Source of the DNA: a virus
IMG/VR virus record: IMGVR_UViG_3300003886_000378
Location: 1-26,983 of that record
Strand: one strand, 5' to 3'
Length of the DNA stretch: 26,983 nt
In this document: one piece after another, positions 22,433 through 26,983 of the stretch
Layout of the letters: each line of letters opens with the position of its first letter
How positions within the stretch are numbered: position 1 is the first letter of the stretch
The notes under the pieces: model-generated
Database searches by the model: none
Told to the model about the DNA's origin: nothing
What the model saw: the letters and a program-made list of their open reading frames with translations, nothing else
Made by a program: the position numbers and the translations under genes

Positions 22433-22847
22433 TATTTTGTACGATACGCAACGTAATTCGATGTGGGGTCTCTCGGCGATTTCGTTCGCTGATTTGGACA
22501 CCGACACGATCAAGGCTCTGCTGCGTGACGAGGGTGTCACTGCCGTGTCGGCCGCGCACACGAACCTGTCGCAGATTTCGACGGCGGGTGTCGGCACTGA
22601 TCAGACGATCGCATCGCCGACCATCGGTGTTGTGGCGGTCGGCGTGTTCGACCACGCCATCGTCACCTGGACGGCACTGTCGGGTGCGTCGGTCGAATCG
22701 CTCGACTACTACAAGTCGTCGGGTGTCGCCACCACCTCACCGCTGATTGCCAACATCGATTCGGCGACCGGTCTGCCGCTCACCCCGAACACCGGCGACG
22801 TGACCTTCGACCCGGACGCCACCGGCCTGCTGATCCTCGGAGCCTGA
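22425..22847 (+). CDS. Putative minor structural protein
   Basis: A 140-residue protein starting at GTG, with GAGGAG at 22409-22414 ten bases upstream. It begins MADILYDTQRNSMWG and has DLDTDTIKALLRDEGVTAVS, then a long beta-rich stretch (TIGVVAVGVFDHAIVTWTAL) and a C-terminal TGDVTFDPDATGLLILGA. The IKALL...D start and the terminal strand pattern resemble small decoration or fibre-associated phage proteins that begin with a statement of lattice contact, but the match is weak. It sits just before the spike-like gene. It could be an adaptor on which the spike is mounted. Confidence 0.5.
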   Translation: MADILYDTQRNSMWGLSAISFADLDTDTIKALLRDEGVTAVSAAHTNLSQISTAGVGTDQTIASPTIGVVAVGVFDHAIVTWTALSGASVESLDYYKSSGVATTSPLIANIDSATGLPLTPNTGDVTFDPDATGLLILGA

Positions 22848-22849
22848 CC

Positions 22850-23899
22850 GTGGCGTTCGCCGACGCCGCCGACATTCCGCCGTGGGCGTTGAAGGCCGCC
22901 GAATGGGCTGAGCAGGCCGGGATTATCGAAGGTAAACCGGTGGCCGGTGGTGGTGTGGCGTTCGACGCCGGTGGCATTGTGGATCGTGCACAGTTGGCTA
23001 CGATCCTGTGGCGTTACGACCGGCAGGCCAACGGCACACCATCCGTGCCGCCGCCTACGCCACCAGTGGTGACCCCAACACCCCCGTCACCGTCGGCATC
23101 GGCCCGGCAGGACATCATTGATGCTGTCGGGCCTGTCGGCACGACACACAAGGTCGTCAAGAATCTGGTGTTGACCGACGCCAACCCTCACGCCGAGGGT
23201 GTCGAGTTCGAGACGCTTCGTGTGGAGACGGCGCAAGGTTCGATCACCGATTTCGTGTGCCGGGGCGTAGCCAACGACAACGGGTATGCGGTGACCGCTC
23301 CCGGAGCGTTCTCGACGGCCGGCAAATACACGCTCACCGCCAGTTCCGGCCTGTTCGGTCGTAGAGGCGACCGGACCGGTGGCGGCGGGTCGATCGCCGT
23401 GCCGCCCTATATCACACAGGTGTTCGATCATGTTGAGGTCCGTGACTGGATCGACGGTCTGCGTGGCGCTTCAGGGTCGAAGTTCGTGTGGTGCTACTCG
23501 CATGACGTGTACGCTCCGACGACGCAGCACGCCGACGCAGCTCAGATCGAAGGCCAGTCCGACATCCTGTTCGAGGATACGATCCTTGAGGCCGGGGCGT
23601 GGCTGGCATCCGATGGTCTCGGCAATTCGGCGTTGCAATGTTCACAGCGCCTCGGCGACGTATCCAACATTGTGATACGCCGGGTGTGGGCGTCGGCCGG
23701 GAACCACGTCTTCAATTTCGGGATCAAGAAATCTTCTTCTGGGGTGTATGCGAACATGCTGTTGGAGGATGTCACGTTCGAGGGTGTGCCCGGCACTATT
23801 GGCCGTCGGGCTAAACGGCTGCCGTTGCGGATTGCGGACCGTTCGGCTTTCACAGTTGTCCGCTGTTTCGACGATTTCACCGGTTTGCCGGTGCACTGA
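22850..23899 (+). CDS. Tail-spike-like protein: SLH-like module plus beta-helix
   Basis: A 349-residue protein, GTG start 2 bases after the previous stop. Residues 2-60 resemble an S-layer homology domain: FADAADIPPWALKAAEWAEQ, GIIEGKP, then FDAGGIVDRAQLATILWRY, with the usual FxD, W, GII and RAQ positions. A proline-rich linker (about 64-83) follows. Residues 85-349 look like a right-handed beta-helix of the pectate-lyase-like type: WIDGLRGASGSKFVWCYSHD, QHADAAQIEGQSDILFEDT, VSNIVIRRVWAS and NMLLEDVTFEGV form coils with regular hydrophobic strands. No active site can be assigned with confidence. SLH modules bind pyruvylated wall polymers in bacteria, so a wall-binding spike is plausible; this is inference. 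Confidence 0.7.
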   Translation: MAFADAADIPPWALKAAEWAEQAGIIEGKPVAGGGVAFDAGGIVDRAQLATILWRYDRQANGTPSVPPPTPPVVTPTPPSPSASARQDIIDAVGPVGTTHKVVKNLVLTDANPHAEGVEFETLRVETAQGSITDFVCRGVANDNGYAVTAPGAFSTAGKYTLTASSGLFGRRGDRTGGGGSIAVPPYITQVFDHVEVRDWIDGLRGASGSKFVWCYSHDVYAPTTQHADAAQIEGQSDILFEDTILEAGAWLASDGLGNSALQCSQRLGDVSNIVIRRVWASAGNHVFNFGIKKSSSGVYANMLLEDVTFEGVPGTIGRRAKRLPLRIADRSAFTVVRCFDDFTGLPVH

Positions 23900-23911
23900 G
23901 GGTAGGGCGTC

Positions 23912-25837
23912 GTGGCTGTCGCCGTTGTCAATGACGCCTTGCAGGCGCAGAACACCGGGCAGACAAACCCGGTGTCGTTTGCGTTTCCGTTTGTGCCTTC
24001 GGCCGGTAACCGACTTCTGGTGTTTCTGGCGCAGGATTCTTCGCCAAGGCATTATTCGACGTGTGTGCTCGATGGGACGGTGACGACGTGCACTGAGATC
24101 GCCAACGGTACGGGTAGTTCGTCCAAAGAGTGGGGGATGGTGTTCATTTCCGACACGTTGTCGGGGACCGTGCCGACAACGGTCACCTTGTCGGGCGACG
24201 GAACGGTCGAACAAAACCTGGTGATGGTTGTCGAAATCTCTGGTATGGACACGACGCCCGGGTCGACGTCATCGACGATCGAAGTGTTGCGCACCAATTC
24301 GTCCGGTGTGACGGTGACGTCTCTGGCGTTGAATGGCACAGCGACAGTGACGGACGCCGGTTCGTTGACTGTGGCGGTGGTTGCGCTCAATTCTTCTGCC
24401 GGTGCGCAGGGCGTCGTAGCGGGCTGGACACAGTTTGCGTCGTCGGCGTCGTGGACCAATGTCAGTGCGTTGGCGTGGCACGAGGCAACCACCACGTCTG
24501 ATGACCCTGACGTGACATTGACATGGACGACGGCACGTCAGTGCTGGGGCTGCACATTCACGGTACGCCCTGCCGCCACATCGAGCGCTCAGGCGTTGAC
24601 CGGTGCCCTTCACTCGATCATCACGACGCATGTCGCCGGTGTTGTCGCGTCGATCAAAGCGCTCGCCGGTGCCGTGCATCCGGTGACGGTGACACATCCC
24701 GCCGGGGCGGTCGCTGCCGGGCCGGTCAACTTGGCCGGTGCCGCACATCCGGTTGGTGTCACCCACCCCGCCGGGACGGTCGCTTCGGTCAAAGCTCTCA
24801 CCGGGGTAGCGCACACGCCGACGATCGGCCATCCGCAGGCGACCTTGACGGTCGGTCCCGTCGGCCTTGCCGGTCAGCCACATGCCGTCGGTGTGACGCA
24901 TCCAGCCGGGGTTGTCACTGTCGGGCCGGTCGCGCTCGTCGGACAAGCCCACACGGCCATCGTGGCACATCCGGTCGGGGTAGTCGCTGATCTTGTCGCT
25001 CTCACCGGGGTAGCACACACGCCGACGGTGACGCATCCAGTCGGGGCAGTGAGCGCGGGTGCCGTCGCGGTCACCGGTGTAGCGCATCCGGTCGCTGTGA
25101 CCCATCCGGTTGGGACGGTTGATGCGGGTCTGGTGGCGCTCGTCGGGCAAGCCCATCCAGTCGCAGTGAGCCACCCCGCCGGGACGGTCGCCACGGTCAA
25201 AGCCCTCAGTGGGCAAGCACACGCTGCGATAATCACGCATCCTGTCGGGTTGCTGGCAACGGGGACAACTGCGCTGGCCGGGCAAGCCCATCCTGTCGCC
25301 ACAATCCATCCGGCCGCAACGTTGACAGCCGGGCCGGTCGCGCTGGGCGGTGTCGCACATCCGGTCACGGTCACGCATCCTGTTGGGATAGTCGCGTCGG
25401 CCAAAGCCCTGGCCGGTGTCGCACATCCGGTGGCAGTCATCTATCCGCAGGCTGCCCTGTCGCCAGGCACGGTCGCCGTCGGTGGCGTCGCGCATGCCGT
25501 CGCGACGACACATCCGGTCGGGGCAATGAGCACGGGTGCCGTGGCGTTGACCGGCGCCAGCCACACTGTCGCAGTCAGTCACGCCGTCGGGCGACTCCAC
25601 GCCATCTACATGCTGGCCGGGGCACTCCACGCTATTGTGGTCGGTCATCCTACCGGGACAGCCGTGTTGGCGGTCGTGAACCTGCCTGGCACGTCACTGC
25701 TTGCCATGTCGACACCGTCGCAGATCGAAGCATCCCGGATGACGCTGCTTGCCGCAGCCGCCCCGTCGCAGATCGACGCGCACCGACTGTCGCGGTTCGC
25801 TGCGGCTGCGCCGTCTATGATCGACGCACATGACTAG
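23912..25837 (+). CDS. Fibre-like protein with sixteen histidine repeats
   Basis: A 641-residue protein starting at GTG 12 bases after the previous stop, with GAGGGTAGGG upstream. Residues 1-225 are a beta-rich domain (SFAFPFVPSAGNRLLVFLA, VVEISGMDTTPGS, CTFTVRPAAT) like those found at the base of phage and bacterial surface proteins. Residues 228-589 are sixteen repeats of 22 or 23 residues, typically ALAGxAHPVxVTHPxGxV. The last 50 residues hold three shorter repeats around PSQIEASR, PSQIDAHR and PSMIDAHD. A fibrous, possibly trimeric shaft is the simplest reading. The paired His residues could bind metal. It is probably a tail fibre or decoration; no receptor or enzyme motif is visible. 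Confidence 0.7.
   Translation: MAVAVVNDALQAQNTGQTNPVSFAFPFVPSAGNRLLVFLAQDSSPRHYSTCVLDGTVTTCTEIANGTGSSSKEWGMVFISDTLSGTVPTTVTLSGDGTVEQNLVMVVEISGMDTTPGSTSSTIEVLRTNSSGVTVTSLALNGTATVTDAGSLTVAVVALNSSAGAQGVVAGWTQFASSASWTNVSALAWHEATTTSDDPDVTLTWTTARQCWGCTFTVRPAATSSAQALTGALHSIITTHVAGVVASIKALAGAVHPVTVTHPAGAVAAGPVNLAGAAHPVGVTHPAGTVASVKALTGVAHTPTIGHPQATLTVGPVGLAGQPHAVGVTHPAGVVTVGPVALVGQAHTAIVAHPVGVVADLVALTGVAHTPTVTHPVGAVSAGAVAVTGVAHPVAVTHPVGTVDAGLVALVGQAHPVAVSHPAGTVATVKALSGQAHAAIITHPVGLLATGTTALAGQAHPVATIHPAATLTAGPVALGGVAHPVTVTHPVGIVASAKALAGVAHPVAVIYPQAALSPGTVAVGGVAHAVATTHPVGAMSTGAVALTGASHTVAVSHAVGRLHAIYMLAGALHAIVVGHPTGTAVLAVVNLPGTSLLAMSTPSQIEASRMTLLAAAAPSQIDAHRLSRFAAAAPSMIDAHD
24593..25678 (+). repeat. 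Sixteen tandem 66/69-bp His repeats in a three-unit super-repeat
   Basis: Unit pattern: [AN]LxGxxH-x5-HPxGxVxxGPV. Histidine occurs at unit position 7 in all sixteen units and at position 13 in all but unit 13, which has Tyr. Units 1, 3, 6, 9, 12 and 15 have 22 residues; the other ten have 23 (362 in all). From unit 3 on the cycle is 22-23-23, a 68-residue (204-base) higher-order period. The 22-residue units tend to end in SVK, TVK or SAK, the 23-residue ones in GPV or similar. Confidence 0.93.
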
Positions 25838-26177
25838 CCAGATCGTCGACGTGACCCGCATCGAACCGGTGGTCGGCACCGGCATCGTGTTCGTCGCCCG
25901 CTGGTTCTCTGACGCTGATTCGTTGACACCAGCCGACCCGACCGGTGTGACGTTTAGGGTGCAGCTCCCGTCGGTGGCCCCCAACGACGCCGCGTACGTC
26001 TACGGCGTCGACTCGGAGGTTGTGAAGAACGGTGTCGGCGTCTACGAGTTCCGGTACGCGGCGTCGGAGGCCGGGCTGGTGGCGTTTCGGGCGGAAGCAA
26101 CGGGTGCGGTTGTCGATTCGGTCGAGTGGACGGTGCATTTCCGGCCGACGGTGTTCGACGCGACAGCCGGACCGTAA
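25830..26177 (+). CDS. Small putative virion protein with Ig-like beta fold
   Basis: A 115-residue protein whose ATG overlaps the end of the fibre gene. It starts TSQIVDVTRIEPVVGTGIVF, continues DPTGVTFRVQLP, then VVKNGVGVYEFRYAASEAGL and VAFRAEATGAVVDSVEWTVH. Strand spacing and the G-V-Y-E-F...E-A-G-L pattern are those of small Ig-like phage proteins often found beside fibres and near lysis genes. Exact role unknown. It is the last gene of the structural block: after it, genes have their own promoters. Confidence 0.6.
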   Translation: MTSQIVDVTRIEPVVGTGIVFVARWFSDADSLTPADPTGVTFRVQLPSVAPNDAAYVYGVDSEVVKNGVGVYEFRYAASEAGLVAFRAEATGAVVDSVEWTVHFRPTVFDATAGP

Positions 26178-26182
26178 CAAGG

Positions 26183-26211
26183 TAGACATTACAGCCGTCA
26201 CATGCCATAAT
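26183..26211 (+). promoter_or_regulatory. Consensus-like leaderless promoter
   Basis: TAGACA (26183-26188) and CATAAT (26206-26211) are separated by exactly 17 bases, and TGC directly precedes the -10 (extended -10). The ATG at 26218 lies 6 bases after the -10, so the transcript should begin at the start codon. There is no Shine-Dalgarno. This is one of the two best promoters in the window. Confidence 0.72.
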
Positions 26212-26217
26212 TAGTGT

Positions 26218-26352
26218 ATGGCTAACCGGCAGATGATGATCGACGATGACGCCGTGCTCGAGCGGATCCGTGTCTTGCGGGCCGAGCTGGCTGCCGCGCC
26301 TCGGGCCGTGCCGACGGTCGCCGAGATCCTTCGGACTCCCGAAGCGGCGTGA
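26218..26352 (+). CDS. 44-residue leaderless small protein
   Basis: A short open frame: MANRQMMIDDDAVLERIRVL, then RAELAAAPRAVPTVAEILRT and PEAA. It is mostly helical and amphipathic, with an acidic and basic alternation in the first helix that could form a short coiled coil. There is no Cys, signal or membrane segment. Support for it being real comes from the consensus-like promoter placed to start transcription at this ATG, and from plausible codon use. Function unknown; a small regulator is possible. The next promoter follows its stop directly. Confidence 0.55.
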   Translation: MANRQMMIDDDAVLERIRVLRAELAAAPRAVPTVAEILRTPEAA

Positions 26353-26360
26353 CAAACCAC

Positions 26361-26389
26361 TAGACACCGGCCATAACTCGTGTTACACT
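26361..26389 (+). promoter_or_regulatory. Sigma-70-type promoter with extended -10
   Basis: TAGACA (26361-26366), a 17-base spacer, TGT, and TACACT (26384-26389). Transcription would start near 26396, leaving a leader of about 20 bases that contains AGGAG at 26406-26410, 6 bases before the ATG at 26417. The -35 is identical to that of the promoter at 26183, and the -10 is identical to that at 4315. Confidence 0.72.
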
Positions 26390-26416
26390 GTGGGTACACA
26401 ACCACAGGAGCACAAC

Positions 26417-26671
26417 ATGACCACCACCCAAACCCAAGCCGAGTTTCTCGAAGAGCCCACCCGGGTGTGGAGCATCAGCTACCTCGCCGAAATGATGGGG
26501 GAGGACACCAGCGAAGAAATGGCTGAGGCCATGCGGGACCTGCTGATCGAAGCGGGCTATCTCGACTGGTCCGATGGCAACGGCGGATGGACCGACGACG
26601 ACGGCGGTCTGCTCTACCCCATCCCCGATGACATCTGGGACCGTCTGCTCGCCGAAGCGGTGACAGCATGA
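26417..26671 (+). CDS. Small acidic protein, unknown function
   Basis: An 84-residue, strongly acidic protein. The start is set by AGGAG at 26406-26410 and the promoter upstream; an open frame to 26246 would cross that promoter. VWSISYLAEMMGEDTSEEMA and AMRDLLIEAGYLDW suggest two or three helices, similar in outline to a small helix-turn-helix or winged-helix module. Next comes an acidic GNGGWTDDDGG loop, then IPDDIWDRLLAEAV. I do not recognise a family. It overlaps the next gene by ATGA. Possible roles include an early regulator or host-takeover protein. Confidence 0.62.
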   Translation: MTTTQTQAEFLEEPTRVWSISYLAEMMGEDTSEEMAEAMRDLLIEAGYLDWSDGNGGWTDDDGGLLYPIPDDIWDRLLAEAVTA

Positions 26672-26886
26672 CCACCACCGAAGGTAAAGCCGAAGTCCTC
26701 GCCGCGAAGTGTGCATCTTGCGACCGGGCGATCAGCCCCGTGGCTCGGGAGACGTTTCCAAGTGGCACTGTGACAGTGTGGGAGCCGATCGATGGCGGTC
26801 CGGTCGAGTGCCCGGCGAAGCGGCGACCACGGTACTGTGTCCCGGCCGGGTGGGTCGTCAGCCGGGACGGATGGGCAGGAGCATGA
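26668..26886 (+). CDS. Small four-cysteine protein, possible zinc ribbon
   Basis: A 72-residue protein coupled to the preceding gene (ATGA). CASC at residues 15-18 and Cys48 and Cys57 (ECPAKRRPRYC) could form a CxxC...Cx8C zinc ribbon. Between them lies a short beta-rich piece, TVTVWEPIDGGPV. The tail is Trp- and Gly-rich. Zinc ribbons of this size occur in many small phage proteins that bind nucleic acid or protein. Function cannot be assigned. Confidence 0.55.
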   Translation: MTTTEGKAEVLAAKCASCDRAISPVARETFPSGTVTVWEPIDGGPVECPAKRRPRYCVPAGWVVSRDGWAGA

Positions 26887-26983
26887 GCGCCATCATCACA
26901 CTGTTCGGCCCGCCGGTCATGGTCGGCCTGCTGGGTTTGATCATCCGCTGGGAGCTCATCGAGCGTCGAGGCCAGTGGGGGAC
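26883..26983 (+). CDS. Membrane protein, cut off by the window end
   Basis: Only 33 residues are visible. It starts MSAIITLFGPPVMVGLLGLI, a single membrane-spanning helix, followed by IRWELIERRGQWG with positive charge on the presumed cytoplasmic side. The ATG overlaps the previous stop (ATGA). AGGAG at 26877-26881 is only one base away, so coupling is likely. Short phage proteins with an N-terminal span followed by a charged tail include holins and their partners, and a lysis cassette often follows the tail genes. The rest is needed to decide. Confidence 0.5.
   Translation, partial: MSAIITLFGPPVMVGLLGLIIRWELIERRGQWG

Noticed and set aside
24269-25648. Long minus-strand open frame (459 codons) opposite the histidine-repeat gene
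   Set aside because: It is Arg/Asp/Cys-rich with repeats that mirror the forward array and has no start signal; it arises from codon bias on the coding strand.
25816-25821. TATGAT before the ATG at 25830 as another leaderless promoter
   Set aside because: The gap is 8 rather than 6 bases, there is no -35, and it lies in coding sequence where the gene start overlaps the previous gene anyway.
26174-26185. GTAACAAGGTAG, identical to a segment near the 3-prime end of 16S rRNA
   Set aside because: Only 12 bases match, no flanking rRNA sequence is present, and it overlaps a promoter -35; chance similarity.
1-26983. tRNA genes, CRISPR arrays, insertion sequences, integrase or attachment sites
   Set aside because: Looked for by eye on both strands; no cloverleaf, regularly spaced direct repeats with spacers, transposase or recombinase motifs were found. 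Small tRNAs could still be missed without a covariance search.

Overview
The window is a GC-rich stretch of a tailed-phage (or prophage) genome with siphovirus architecture, almost certainly from a phage of an actinobacterium. The evidence is the gene families (capsid, 295-residue virion protein, tail tube and adaptor of the types seen in actinophages), an Rpf-like muralytic lipoprotein, strong G/C third-position bias, frequent GTG starts, 4-base stop/start overlaps, and several promoters of the leaderless type common in Actinobacteria. Terminase, portal and protease are not seen and probably lie to the left. No tRNA, rRNA, CRISPR array, integrase or attachment site was seen.

Layout, left to right. 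(1) 106-4303: head and first tail genes: major capsid protein with a fused acidic scaffold-like N-terminus, a strong hairpin, a conserved virion protein, a tail-tube-like protein and a head-to-tail adaptor. (2) 4346-12253: an accessory island inserted inside the head-tail connector module. It holds a CgeB-like glycosyltransferase, a PAPS-reductase-like PP-loop protein, a class I methyltransferase, a small unknown, an FkbM-type methyltransferase, an HNH endonuclease, a two-domain glycosyltransferase, a GT4-type glycosyltransferase, an oppositely oriented Rpf-like lipoprotein, and a CDP-glycerol-transferase-like GT-B protein. (3) 12258-16947: tail terminator-like protein, HK97-gp10-like protein, tail assembly chaperones apparently joined by a -1 frameshift, and the tape measure protein, which is interrupted by a complete LAGLIDADG intein. 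(4) 16944-26177: minor tail and host-recognition proteins: a 1080-residue protein with five 52-residue propeller-like repeats, a hub-like protein, smaller structural proteins, a spike-like protein with an SLH-like N-terminus and a beta-helix-like body, and a fibre-like protein with sixteen 22/23-residue histidine repeats. (5) 26218-26983: small genes with their own consensus-like promoters, ending in a cut-off membrane protein.

How it may work together (inference): the virion genes are read rightward as a translationally coupled late operon. The island supplies sugar- and methyl-transfer enzymes that could decorate capsid or tail proteins or alter the host surface. The Rpf-like lipoprotein has its own divergent promoter and looks like an independently expressed moron. 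The minor tail proteins carry several repeat or wall-binding folds suited to recognising a glycan-rich cell envelope.
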